Under the pieces are notes generated by a model that was not told the DNA's origin, did not search any database, and saw only the letters and a program-made list of their open reading frames with translations. From Bradyrhizobium canariense (GTDB taxonomy: Bacteria; Pseudomonadota; Alphaproteobacteria; Rhizobiales; Xanthobacteraceae): DNA of 64,000 nucleotides. Location of the stretch: positions 156,697 to 220,696 of the forward strand of contig NZ_JAFCKJ010000011.1 in assembly GCF_018130465.1 (NCBI RefSeq). The letters are read 5' to 3'. Position 1 is the stretch's first letter. Each line of letters starts with the position of its first letter. The position numbers and the translations under genes are program-made. Positions 1 to 7,878 of the stretch are shown here, piece after piece.

Positions 1-951
1 TTCGGCTGGCCGCTCGACCTGAAGACCGGCGGCGGCTCGTTCCTCTACCACTACGACGACAATCTCGTTGCCGTCGGCTTCGTCGTGCATCTCAACTACG
101 ACGATCCGTATCTGTCGCCGTTCGACGAATTCCAGCGCTTCAAGACCCATCCCTCGATCCGCGGCACCTTCGAGGGCGCCAAGCGGCTCGCCTATGGCGC
201 GCGCGCCATCACCGAGGGCGGCTATCAGTCGGTGCCAAAACTCAGCTTCCCCGGCGGCGCGCTGATGGGCTGCGCGGCAGGCTTCGTCAACGTTCCCCGC
301 ATCAAGGGCGTGCACAATGCGATGGGCACCGGCATGCTTGCCGCCGAGCACGTCGCGGCTGCGCTTGCCGCGGAGCGTGCCAACGACGAGATCGTCGATT
401 ACGAGAACGCCTGGCGCTCTTCGTCGGTCGGCAAGGATCTGTTTCTGGTCCGCAACGTCAAGCCGCTGTGGTCGAAGTTCGGCACCGTGCTCGGCGTTGC
501 GCTCGGCGGCTTCGACATGTGGTGCAACACGCTGTTCGGCGGCTCGCTGTTTGGCACCCAGTCGCACGCCAAGCCCGATCGCGCGACGCTCGATCCGGCC
601 AAGACCCACGCGCCCAAGAACTACCCGAAGCCGGACGGCAAGATTTCCTTCGACAAGCTCTCGTCAGTGTTTCTGTCCAATACCAATCATGAGGAGGACC
701 AGCCGGTCCATCTCAAGGTCACGGACATGAGCCTCCAGAAGACCTCGGAGCACGACGTGTTCGCCGGTCCCTCGAATCGCTATTGCCCGGCCGGCGTCTA
801 TGAGTGGGTCGAGGAGGGAGCGAGTCCGCGCTACCAGATCAACGCCCAGAATTGCGTCCACTGCAAAACCTGCGACGTGAAGGATCCCAACGGCAACATC
901 ACCTGGGTTCCGCCAGAGGGCGGCGGCGGCCCGAACTACGAGGCGATGTAA
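1..951 (+). CDS. Electron transfer flavoprotein-ubiquinone oxidoreductase, C-terminal part (5' end outside window)
   Basis: The reading frame is open from base 1, so about 316 C-terminal residues are present and the N-terminal FAD-binding region lies upstream of the window. ETF-QO passes electrons from electron transfer flavoprotein (fed by acyl-CoA and other flavin dehydrogenases) to ubiquinone at the inner membrane. The fragment carries the family's substrate/quinone-region segments (GWPLDLKTGGGSFLYHY near its start, then AKRLAYGARAITEGG). It ends with the ferredoxin-like [4Fe-4S] domain: a Cys in YCPAGVYEW followed by NCVHCKTCDVKDP, which gives four cluster cysteines. The terminal PPEGGGGPNYEAM matches the usual end of the family, so the 3' end is intact. 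Identification is secure. The gene is partial only because of the window edge. Confidence 0.95.
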   Translation, partial: FGWPLDLKTGGGSFLYHYDDNLVAVGFVVHLNYDDPYLSPFDEFQRFKTHPSIRGTFEGAKRLAYGARAITEGGYQSVPKLSFPGGALMGCAAGFVNVPRIKGVHNAMGTGMLAAEHVAAALAAERANDEIVDYENAWRSSSVGKDLFLVRNVKPLWSKFGTVLGVALGGFDMWCNTLFGGSLFGTQSHAKPDRATLDPAKTHAPKNYPKPDGKISFDKLSSVFLSNTNHEEDQPVHLKVTDMSLQKTSEHDVFAGPSNRYCPAGVYEWVEEGASPRYQINAQNCVHCKTCDVKDPNGNITWVPPEGGGGPNYEAM

Positions 952-956
952 GCGGG

Positions 957-1207
957 GGTCACCGATCCATGTGACCAGAGCCGAATGTGACCAAAATTGC
1001 GTGACCTTGGCCCTGGGACGCACGTTCGCGTGAGAACCTGGCCACGGTCGCGGTCCGTGGCCACGATACGGCCATACTAGCGGCGTCTTGGGGCGCTCTT
1101 GACCGGTCACTTGGCCGATTTGGGGCGTGCGGAGGGGATCGCCCGGCCCGAATCCTTGCGGTGAAGCGCCAAAAGCGGCATTGTCCGACCCGACGGTTCC
1201 GGGTCAC
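957..1207. promoter_or_regulatory. Cluster of GTGACC/GGTCAC hexamers in the gap before the TPR gene
   Basis: The 332-base gap between the ETF-QO stop and the TPR gene start holds six copies of the hexamer GTGACC or its complement: GGTCAC at 957, 1105 and 1202, and GTGACC at 971, 987 and 1001. The first four are spaced 14-16 bases apart. I see no gene in this gap. The pattern could be a regulator-binding array, but no known operator was recognised, so the role is inferred only from the clustering. Confidence 0.3.
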
Positions 1208-1283
1208 CATGCCACCGGCCGCGTTCGCATGCGATACGGTCTTTGCTGCAAACCCAGGCACTACCAACTCAAGGCGAGCCCTG

Positions 1284-3086
1284 ATGCTTTCAAATCGTTT
1301 CAACCGCTGGACTGTTGCCGCCATCGCCCTCATGGGCACAGCGATCGCGACGGTCCCCGGGGCGGTCCTGGCGCAGACGCCGGATCATCCTTCCGACACG
1401 GCGGCGCAGTTTCCGACCCGAAACGATCTGAAGGCGCTGACCACCTCCGGCAGCTATCTCGCGGCCCGCCACGCCAGCGTCGAGCGCGATGCGACCTCCG
1501 CCGCCGCGTTCTATCGCTCGGCCCTGCGCACCGACCCCAAGAACAACGAGCTGCTCGACCGCGCCTTCATCTCCTCGGTTGCCGACGGTGACATCGACGA
1601 AGCCGTCAAGCTCGCCGAGCGCATCCTGACCATCGACAAGACCAACCGCGTTGCGCGCCTCGTCGTCGGCGTGCACGATCTCAAGTTCAAGAAGTACGCG
1701 ACCGCGCAGACCAACATCAACCAGTCGATCCGCGGTCCGATCACCGATCTCGTCGCCACGCTGCTGTCGGGCTGGGCCGCCTATGGTGCGGGCGACGCCA
1801 AGGGCGGTGTCGCCACCATCGACAAGCTGGCCGGTCCGGAATGGTATCCGCTGTTCAAGGACCTCCACGCCGGCATGATCCTCGAGCTCTCCGGCAAGGA
1901 GAAGGACGCGGGTACCCGGTTCGAGCGCGCCTACAAGCTCGACGATTCCATGCTGCGCGTCACCGAGGCCTATGCGCGCTGGCTGTCGCGCAACAAGGAC
2001 TCGGCCGCCGCGACCACCGTCTACCAGGCTTTCGACAAGAAGCTCGCCCGCCACCCGTTGATCGTGGAAGGGCTGCGCGACACCAAGGCCGGCAAGAAGA
2101 TGCCGCCGCTGGTCGATAGCGCGCAAGCCGGCGCCGCCGAAGCGCTCTACGGCATCGGCGCCACGCTGACCCGCCGCGGTGGCGAGGATCTGGCGCTGGT
2201 CTATCTCCAGCTCTCGCTCTACCTCCAGCCAACCCATCCCCTGGCGCTGCTCTCGCTCGCCGATCTCTATGAATCGGTGAAGCGGCCGCAGATGGCGATC
2301 AAGGTCTATGAGCGGGTGCCGTCGTCCTCGCCGCTCAAGCGCAACGCCCAGATTCAGCTCGCCATCGATCTGGATTCCGCCGACCGCACCGACGAGGCGA
2401 TCAAGATCCTCAAGGGCGTCACCACTGAGGATTCCAAGGATCTCGAAGCCATCATGGCGCTCGGCAACATCGAGCGCGGCCGCAAGAAGTTTGGCGAATG
2501 CGGCGCGACCTATTCGCAAGGCGTCGACGTGCTGCCGGCCGGCAACGACAAGGCCAACAGCGTCTGGTACTATTATCGCGGCATCTGCGAGGAGCGCTCC
2601 AAGCAGTGGAGCAAGGCCGAAGCCGACATGAAGAAGGCGCTCGAGCTGCAGCCCGACCAGCCGCACGTCCTCAACTATCTCGGCTATTCCTGGATCGACC
2701 AGGGCGTCAATCTCGACGAGGGCATGAAGATGATCAAGCGGGCGGTCGAGCAGCGCCCGGACGACGGCTACATCGTCGACTCCCTTGGCTGGGCCTATTA
2801 CCGCATCGGCAATTACGAGGACGCGGTGAAGAACCTCGAGCGCGCCATTGACCTCAAGCCCGAGGATCCCACCATCAACGATCACCTTGGCGACGCCTAT
2901 TGGCGCGTCGGCCGCACGCTGGAAGCCAAGTTCCAGTGGGCCCACGCCCGCGATCTCAAGCCCGAAGCGGATGAGCTTCCGAAGATCGAGGCCAAGATTG
3001 CAAATGGTATGACCGACGACAATTCGAACTCCTCGGCTGCGCAGGCGGAGAAGGAGAAGAAGAAGGACGACGGCAAGGGCGGCTGA
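1284..3086 (+). CDS. Secreted or lipid-free periplasmic TPR-repeat protein
   Basis: The protein is 600 residues from the ATG at 1284. An upstream in-frame start at 1161 is possible, but the ATG at 1284 puts a clean signal peptide at the N-terminus (MLSNRFNRW, then a hydrophobic run ending VLAQTP). The rest is tetratricopeptide repeats. The most obvious copies lie in the last third (YYYRGICEERSKQWSKAEAD, LNYLGYSWIDQGVNLDEGM, VDSLGWAYYRIGNYEDAV, NDHLGDAYWRVGRTLEAK), each with the W/L-G-Y-A-P spacing typical of TPRs. The C-terminus is a Ser/Asn then Lys-rich charged tail. It probably acts as a scaffold in the periplasm or at the envelope. The partner is unknown. ispE follows 19 bases downstream, so the two are probably cotranscribed. 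Confidence 0.88.
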   Translation: MLSNRFNRWTVAAIALMGTAIATVPGAVLAQTPDHPSDTAAQFPTRNDLKALTTSGSYLAARHASVERDATSAAAFYRSALRTDPKNNELLDRAFISSVADGDIDEAVKLAERILTIDKTNRVARLVVGVHDLKFKKYATAQTNINQSIRGPITDLVATLLSGWAAYGAGDAKGGVATIDKLAGPEWYPLFKDLHAGMILELSGKEKDAGTRFERAYKLDDSMLRVTEAYARWLSRNKDSAAATTVYQAFDKKLARHPLIVEGLRDTKAGKKMPPLVDSAQAGAAEALYGIGATLTRRGGEDLALVYLQLSLYLQPTHPLALLSLADLYESVKRPQMAIKVYERVPSSSPLKRNAQIQLAIDLDSADRTDEAIKILKGVTTEDSKDLEAIMALGNIERGRKKFGECGATYSQGVDVLPAGNDKANSVWYYYRGICEERSKQWSKAEADMKKALELQPDQPHVLNYLGYSWIDQGVNLDEGMKMIKRAVEQRPDDGYIVDSLGWAYYRIGNYEDAVKNLERAIDLKPEDPTINDHLGDAYWRVGRTLEAKFQWAHARDLKPEADELPKIEAKIANGMTDDNSNSSAAQAEKEKKKDDGKGG

Positions 3087-3105
3087 GTGAGTTGAAGTTG
3101 GGGGC

Positions 3106-3999
3106 GTGTCGTCAATGCCGGCGTTGATTGAAGAAGGGCGCGCGAAGGTCAATCTGAGCCTTCGCGTGGTAGGCCGTCGTGCCGACGGCTATCATGATCT
3201 CGAAAGCGTGGTCGCCTTTGCCGACTGCGCCGATCGGCTCACGCTGGAGCCCGGCGGCGAGCTGAAGCTCACCACGACGGGGCCGCTCGCGGCGGCCTGC
3301 GGCGATATGGCCGACAACCTCGTGTTCAAGGCGGCCACGCTCCTGGCCGAAGCCGTGCCGAACCTGAAGCTGGGCGCCTTCGCGCTCGACAAGGTGCTTC
3401 CCGTCGCGGCCGGCATCGGCGGCGGCTCGGCCGACGCCGCGGCGGCGCTGCGGTTGCTGGCGCGTCTCAATAATTTGTCGCTCGACGAGCCGCGGCTGCA
3501 GAAGGTTGCGCTTGCGACCGGCGCCGACGTGCCGGTGTGTCTGTTCTCGCGTGCCTGCGACATGACCGGCGTCGGCGAGCAGCTGCTGCCCCTGATGCTG
3601 CCGAGCATGCCCTGCGTGATGGTCAACCCGCGCGTGCCGGTCGCGACCAAGGATGTGTTCCAGGCGCTGGGCTTGCGCAACGGCGAACTCCTGGTCGGCG
3701 CCACCTCCGTCCTCAATGCCCCGGCCTGGCCGGACGAGGGCGCCTCCATTGCCGATTGGGTCGACACTCTCGAGACCGTCGCCAACGATCTCGAAGCCCC
3801 CGCGATGCGCATCGAGCCGGTGATCGGCGACGTGCTGGAAGCCTTGCGTGGCTCCGCCGGGGTCAAGCTCGCCCGCATGTCCGGCTCGGGTGCGACGTGC
3901 TTTGCGATCTATAGTGCGTCTGCCGAGGCGCATGCCGCCGCCGAGAAGATCCGCAGGGATCATTCCGGCTGGTGGGTGCACGCGGGGACGCTTAGCTAG
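3106..3999 (+). CDS. ispE: 4-diphosphocytidyl-2-C-methyl-D-erythritol kinase
   Basis: IspE phosphorylates the 2-hydroxyl of CDP-methylerythritol, the fourth step of the MEP pathway to isoprenoids, in the cytosol. The 297-residue length fits the family. The GHMP-kinase features are present: an N-terminal EGRAKVNLSLRVVGRRADGYH, the ATP-binding glycine-rich loop PVAAGIGGGSADAAAALR (about residues 103-120), and the C-terminal GHMP motif LARMSGSGATCFAIY. A GTG at 3106 or an ATG at 3115 could be the start; the difference is three residues. MEP products feed the polyprenyl diphosphate synthase encoded 4 kb downstream. Confidence 0.95.
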   Translation: MSSMPALIEEGRAKVNLSLRVVGRRADGYHDLESVVAFADCADRLTLEPGGELKLTTTGPLAAACGDMADNLVFKAATLLAEAVPNLKLGAFALDKVLPVAAGIGGGSADAAAALRLLARLNNLSLDEPRLQKVALATGADVPVCLFSRACDMTGVGEQLLPLMLPSMPCVMVNPRVPVATKDVFQALGLRNGELLVGATSVLNAPAWPDEGASIADWVDTLETVANDLEAPAMRIEPVIGDVLEALRGSAGVKLARMSGSGATCFAIYSASAEAHAAAEKIRRDHSGWWVHAGTLS

Positions 4000-4021
4000 G
4001 TATTTCCCCGACGACGGTGCC

Positions 4022-4102
4022 GTAGCCCGGATGGAGCGAAGCGCAATCCGGGATGGTTCGGCTGCGGCGGTCCCGGATTACGCTACGCTCCATCCGGGCT
4101 AC
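4022..4102. repeat. REP-like palindromic intergenic element (GTAGCCCGGATGGAGCG family)
   Basis: GTAGCCCGGATGGAGCG at 4022 is repeated as its exact complement ending at 4102. About 45 bases lie between the arms, and these contain a second inner pair (CAATCCGGGA / TCCCGGATTA). A related copy lies at 63370-63459. The element sits between the converging ispE and hydrolase genes, so it could act as a bidirectional hairpin terminator. It looks like one member of a dispersed family. Confidence 0.8.
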
Positions 4103-4112
4103 AGCCGTTGAG

Positions 4113-5003
4113 CTAGCCGCCGCTTTCCTCGGCCAGCCCTAGAAACTTCCGGATCTCACCCAACACCTCCTGCGGCTTGTCATGCTGCAGCCAGTGTCCA
4201 GCCCCGGCGATGGTCTCGACGCGCGCCTGCGGAAAGTAGCGCTCCAGGCCCGCGGCCCTGGCGCCAGCCAGAAAGCTTTCCCCGGCATTCAAGAGCAGCG
4301 TCGGACAGGCGATGCGCGACCACAGCGCGATGTGATCGTCCGGCCAGAGCCGGTGCGGCGCAGAGGCGCGCTGGTAGGGGTCGAACTTCCAGCTATAGGT
4401 GCCGTCCTCGTTCTGCCGCGCGCCGTGGGTGGCGAGATGCAGCGCGAGGTCGCGGGACAGCCGCTTGTTGTGAAGCACCATCTGCGCCGCCGCGTCTTCG
4501 AGGGTCGAATAGCGGCGGGGTGCGCGGTCGTGCAGCTTGTCCAGCTGACCGACCCATTTGCCGATGCGCTCATGCACCGGCGGTTTTGGTGCATCCGGCA
4601 GCATCGTCACGCCGTCGAGCACGACCAGCTTCGAGACCTGTTCGGGGAATGACCCTGTAAAGATCAGGCTGACCATGCCGCCCATGGAATGGCCGATGAG
4701 AGTCACTTGAGGCGCTGCGATGGCACGGACGAGCTGGGCGAGATCGTACACATACTCCGTCAGCGCGTAGCTGCCGCCCGTGGTCCAGTCGGAATCGCCG
4801 TGACCGCGCAGGTCGGGTGCGAGCACGTGAAAATGCGGCTGTAGTGACCGGGCGATGACGTCCCAGCTCCGGCAGTGATCGCGGCCGCCGTGAACCAGGA
4901 TCGCCACGGGCGCGCCGTCATTGCCCCAGTCGGCATAGTGCAGCCGCAGGCCGTGAGACTCGTAAGTGCGGCTTTGCGGGGCGAGCATGGTGGAGCTATC
5001 CAT
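4113..5003 (-). CDS. Alpha/beta-fold hydrolase
   Basis: This 296-residue alpha/beta hydrolase has the oxyanion motif HGGRDHCRSWD (about residue 38), the nucleophile elbow GHSMGGM (Ser near residue 105), an acidic residue in the C-terminal third and a catalytic His in GAGHWLQHDKPQEV near the end. No signal peptide is seen, so it is probably cytosolic. The substrate cannot be told from sequence; the family includes esterases, epoxide hydrolases and C-C bond hydrolases. Its start overlaps the stop of the upstream LysE-type gene by 8 bases, so the two genes are translationally coupled. Confidence 0.88.
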   Translation of the reverse strand: MDSSTMLAPQSRTYESHGLRLHYADWGNDGAPVAILVHGGRDHCRSWDVIARSLQPHFHVLAPDLRGHGDSDWTTGGSYALTEYVYDLAQLVRAIAAPQVTLIGHSMGGMVSLIFTGSFPEQVSKLVVLDGVTMLPDAPKPPVHERIGKWVGQLDKLHDRAPRRYSTLEDAAAQMVLHNKRLSRDLALHLATHGARQNEDGTYSWKFDPYQRASAPHRLWPDDHIALWSRIACPTLLLNAGESFLAGARAAGLERYFPQARVETIAGAGHWLQHDKPQEVLGEIRKFLGLAEESGG

Positions 5004-5628
5004 TCACGGGTCGCCGCGCCAGTGCGAGCGACAGGCCGAGCCCTGCGAAGAAGACGCCGGAGCCCTGGGTGAGACGTCGCATCAGATCCGGCCTTCCGAT
5101 CAACTGCGTGCGTGTCGCGGAGGCCATCAGCACCACACCGATATCGGCGAGCGTGTTCAGCGTCACCGAGATCGCACCCAGCATCATGAACTGCAGCGTC
5201 GGGTTCGATCCCGCCGGGTCGAGGAACTGCGGAATGAAGGCGAGGAAGAATGCGGCGGTCTTCGGGTTCAGCGCCTCGACCAGCACGCCGTCGCGAAAGG
5301 CGCGTTTGTCGCCGACGGGCTCGCTGTCGAATGACAGCGCGCGGCTGGCGCTGCGAAACGTCCTGATGCCGAGCCAGACCAGATAGAGCGCCCCGACAAA
5401 TTTCACGGCGGCAAACAGCTCGGCGCTGGCAAGGATGATCGCGGAGATGCCAAGGCTGCCCGCGACCACGTGAACCAGCCCGCCGAGCGTGGTGCCGGCG
5501 GTCGATGCAAAACCGCTGGCGCGCCCTTCCGACAAGGTCCGTGCCGCGACGTAGAAAATGCCGGGGCCGGGAACGGCGGCAATGAGGAAAGCTGCGGCCA
5601 GGAATAGCCAGAAATTCGTTTCGATCAT
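4996..5628 (-). CDS. LysE/RhtB-family amino-acid exporter
   Basis: This 210-residue inner-membrane protein has about six hydrophobic segments. It carries the LysE/RhtB signature near the N-terminus (FLIAAVPGPGIFYVAARTL, with PGPG) and the typical GTTLGGLVHVVAGSLGISAI second segment, followed by LYLVWLGIRTFRS. The family exports amino acids such as homoserine, threonine, lysine or their analogues; the substrate here is not known. It lies 44 bases downstream of the ketosynthase gene and overlaps the hydrolase gene that follows it. Confidence 0.9.
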   Translation of the reverse strand: MIETNFWLFLAAAFLIAAVPGPGIFYVAARTLSEGRASGFASTAGTTLGGLVHVVAGSLGISAIILASAELFAAVKFVGALYLVWLGIRTFRSASRALSFDSEPVGDKRAFRDGVLVEALNPKTAAFFLAFIPQFLDPAGSNPTLQFMMLGAISVTLNTLADIGVVLMASATRTQLIGRPDLMRRLTQGSGVFFAGLGLSLALARRPVNG

Positions 5629-5672
5629 CCTGTTTTCGTAGCGCAGCTTGCCGCGATTGCAAGCCCTCTTGC

Positions 5673-6929
5673 CTAGCCGATCCGGCGGAAGATCACGCTG
5701 GCATTCACGCCGCCGAAGCCGAATCCGTTGGAGATGGCGTTGAGCATCGGCGTCGGCCGGGCCGCGCCGGCGACGATGTCGATGCCGTCCGCGCCCGGAT
5801 CGGGGTTTTCGAGATTGAGGGTCGGCGGCGCGATCTGGTCGCGCAGGGCGAGGATGGTGAAGATCGCCTCCAGGCCGCCGGCGGCGCCGAGAAGATGGCC
5901 GGTGGCCGATTTGGTCGCGCTCACGGCGATGCCGCGGCTACGGCCGAACAGCGCGGCAATCGCGCCAAGTTCGCTCTCGTCGCCCGCAGGCGTCGACGTC
6001 GCATGCGCGTTCAGGTGCTGCAAATCCGCGGGTGCAAGCTGCGCCTGCCGGAGCGCGATCTCCATGGCGCGCCGGGCCCCGTCGCCATCAGGCGGACCTG
6101 ATGTCATGTGATAGGCGTCCGCGGTCGTGCCGTATCCGACGATCTCCGCGATCGGCGTCGCGCCGCGCGCCAACGCATGCTCCAGCTCCTCGATCACCAG
6201 GATGCCGGCGCCTTCGCCCATGACAAAACCGTCGCGGTCGCGATCGAACGGGCGCGAGGCCCGCGCGTCATTGAACCCGCTCGACAGTGCGCGGGCCGCA
6301 GCAAAGCCGCCGAGGCTGACGATGTCGATGCAGGCTTCCGTCCCACCGCAGATCGCCACGTCAGTCTCGTCCGCGCGGATCATGCGCGCGGCATCGCCGA
6401 TCGCCTGAACGCCGGCGGCGCACGCCGTGACAGGTGTGCCCAGCGCTCCCTTGTAGCCGTATTTGATCGAGACGTGGCCGGCGGCGAGATTGGCGAGGAA
6501 GGAGGGGATCGTGAACGGCGACAGCCGGCGCGGGCCGCGCTGTTCGGTGATGCGTACCGCCTCCGCCATCGCCGGAAAACCGCCGACGCCGGAGGCGATG
6601 ATCGTCGCAGTCCTCTCCAAAGCCGCCGCGTCCTGCGGCGTCCATCCGGCCTGCGCAACCGCTTCTGCGGTGGCGAGCAGCGCGAACAGGATGAAGCGGT
6701 CCATCTTGCGTTGGTCTTTTGGCGCGGCGGCCTGAGCAGGATCGAAGCCGCCGTCCGCGTCATCCGCCTTGTCGGGCACGAGGCCGGCGATGCGCGCGGG
6801 CAGCGCCTGCGACCATTCCGGCAGCGGGCGCAGCCCGCTTTGACCGGCAAGCAGCCGGCGCCAGGACAGTTCGACACCGCAACCAAGCGGCGACACCGCG
6901 CCCATTCCCGTCACGACGATACGACGCAT
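5673..6929 (-). CDS. Beta-ketoacyl-ACP synthase II-like enzyme (FabF/KAS family)
   Basis: The protein is 418 residues, the usual FabF length, in the thiolase fold. It starts MRRIVVTGMGAVSPLGCG. The active-site Cys lies in TPVTACAAGVQAIGDA (near residue 168), the first His in LNAHATSTPAGD and the second in SATGHLLGAAGGLEA, so the Cys-His-His triad is intact. It condenses malonyl-ACP with acyl-ACP in chain elongation. Because it is not next to acpP, fabD or fabG and is preceded by an HxlR-type regulator one base upstream, it is more likely an accessory or specialised ketosynthase than the housekeeping FabF. That last point is inference. Confidence 0.9.
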   Translation of the reverse strand: MRRIVVTGMGAVSPLGCGVELSWRRLLAGQSGLRPLPEWSQALPARIAGLVPDKADDADGGFDPAQAAAPKDQRKMDRFILFALLATAEAVAQAGWTPQDAAALERTATIIASGVGGFPAMAEAVRITEQRGPRRLSPFTIPSFLANLAAGHVSIKYGYKGALGTPVTACAAGVQAIGDAARMIRADETDVAICGGTEACIDIVSLGGFAAARALSSGFNDARASRPFDRDRDGFVMGEGAGILVIEELEHALARGATPIAEIVGYGTTADAYHMTSGPPDGDGARRAMEIALRQAQLAPADLQHLNAHATSTPAGDESELGAIAALFGRSRGIAVSATKSATGHLLGAAGGLEAIFTILALRDQIAPPTLNLENPDPGADGIDIVAGAARPTPMLNAISNGFGFGGVNASVIFRRIG

Positions 6930-6930
6930 G

Positions 6931-7446
6931 TCAGTCTCCCACCGGCGCGACGGCCGGGTTCATGGCCCTGAGCGAAGCCAGCCGCCGGCGCATCCCGCGG
7001 CTGGCGCGGGGACCTGCGATGATGATCGCATTGGCGAGCGTGATCGGCTGCATGTCGGCAGCGTCGACCACGACCGGATCGAACGGGCGAACATCGTCGC
7101 GGTTCGCCAGCAGGATGGATTCGCCCTTCGGCGCGAGATGCTTGTTGCCCCAGGCGAGCAGTGCGACGATCACGGGAAAGAAATCCCGCGCCTTGTCCGT
7201 CAGCACATATTCGTAGCGCGGCGGCCGTTCGTGATAGCGGCGGCGAACGAACATGCCGCTCTCGGTGAGATGGGCAAGACGCCGCGACAGGATGTTCGGC
7301 GCGATCCCGAGGCTTTGCGAAAATTCGTCGAACTTCGTTGCGCCCTGGAAGGCATCCCGCAGGATCAAAATGCTCCACCATTCGCCGACCGTCTCCACGG
7401 CGCGGCCAACCGGACATTCCAGGATGGAAGGGGATTTGGGCTGCAT
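6931..7446 (-). CDS. HxlR/MarR-type winged-helix transcriptional regulator
   Basis: The 171-residue protein has an HxlR domain in its first ~110 residues: CPVGRAVETVGEWWSILILRD, then GIAPNILSRRLAHLTESGMF (recognition helix) and the wing RRRYHERPPRYEYVLT. HxlR proteins usually have an N-terminal Cys before the winged helix, as here (ILECPVGRA), which in some members senses aldehydes or thiol-reactive compounds. The C-terminal ~60 residues are specific to this protein. Its stop is one base from the ATG of the FabF-like gene, so they form an operon and the regulator probably controls it. Confidence 0.9.
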   Translation of the reverse strand: MQPKSPSILECPVGRAVETVGEWWSILILRDAFQGATKFDEFSQSLGIAPNILSRRLAHLTESGMFVRRRYHERPPRYEYVLTDKARDFFPVIVALLAWGNKHLAPKGESILLANRDDVRPFDPVVVDAADMQPITLANAIIIAGPRASRGMRRRLASLRAMNPAVAPVGD

Positions 7447-7586
7447 GAGGGGAAGGTAGGGAAGTAACTTGCAAAATGCAAGTAACTAGGAGGTAGCTTG
7501 CTCGCACGAAAGGACGAGTGGCGGGACCGCAAAACTGTCTCTGTGATCTGAATGAGTTGGCGAGCGACGCCCGCGCTCCTTGCTCC

Positions 7587-7664
7587 GTCATTGCGAGCGC
7601 AGCGAAGCAATCCAGAATCTTTCCGCGGAGGGGCTCTGGATTGCTTCGCTGCGTTCGCAATGAC
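7587..7664. repeat. Palindromic intergenic repeat (GTCATTGCGAGC family)
   Basis: GTCATTGCGAGCGCAGCGAA at 7587 is mirrored by TTCGCTGCGTTCGCAATGAC ending at 7664, with an inner arm AAGCAATCCAGA / TCTGGATTGCTT. The whole can fold into one long hairpin. A fragment of the same family (TCGCAATGACGAG) is visible near 18833. It lies in the 432-base gap between the HxlR gene and the polyprenyl synthase gene, where no coding sequence is seen. Confidence 0.8.
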
Positions 7665-7698
7665 GATGTTGATGCGGTGCGCACACTGCTTCCCCACC

Positions 7699-7840
7699 GT
7701 CGTCCCGGCGTAGGCCGGGACCCATAACCACAAGGAGTAGTTTGGCGAAGACTGGTGGCGAAGATGCCCTCGCGCGGTACGAACACCGCGCGCAGACCGA
7801 CAGATCACGCGGTATGGGTCCCGGCCTCCGCCGGGACGAC
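7699..7840. repeat. Palindromic intergenic repeat (GTCGTCCCGGC family)
   Basis: GTCGTCCCGGCGTAGGCCGG followed by GACCCATAACC at 7699 is matched by the complement (GGTATGGGTCCCGGCCTCCG, then CCGGGACGAC) ending at 7840, with about 70 unrelated bases between the arms. Members of the same family are at 23369-23512 and 50293-50431, and a divergent one at 44506-44626. Each arm is itself a short hairpin. This copy lies between the HxlR and polyprenyl synthase genes. Confidence 0.8.
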
Positions 7841-7878
7841 ACCGAGATCAGGGCGGCCAGGGTGCCGTAGTGCGAGAC

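Noticed and set aside
1290-3152. 620-codon open frame on the minus strand opposite the TPR gene
   Set aside because: High-GC antisense shadow. The predicted protein has no motif, while the plus strand has clear TPRs and a signal peptide.
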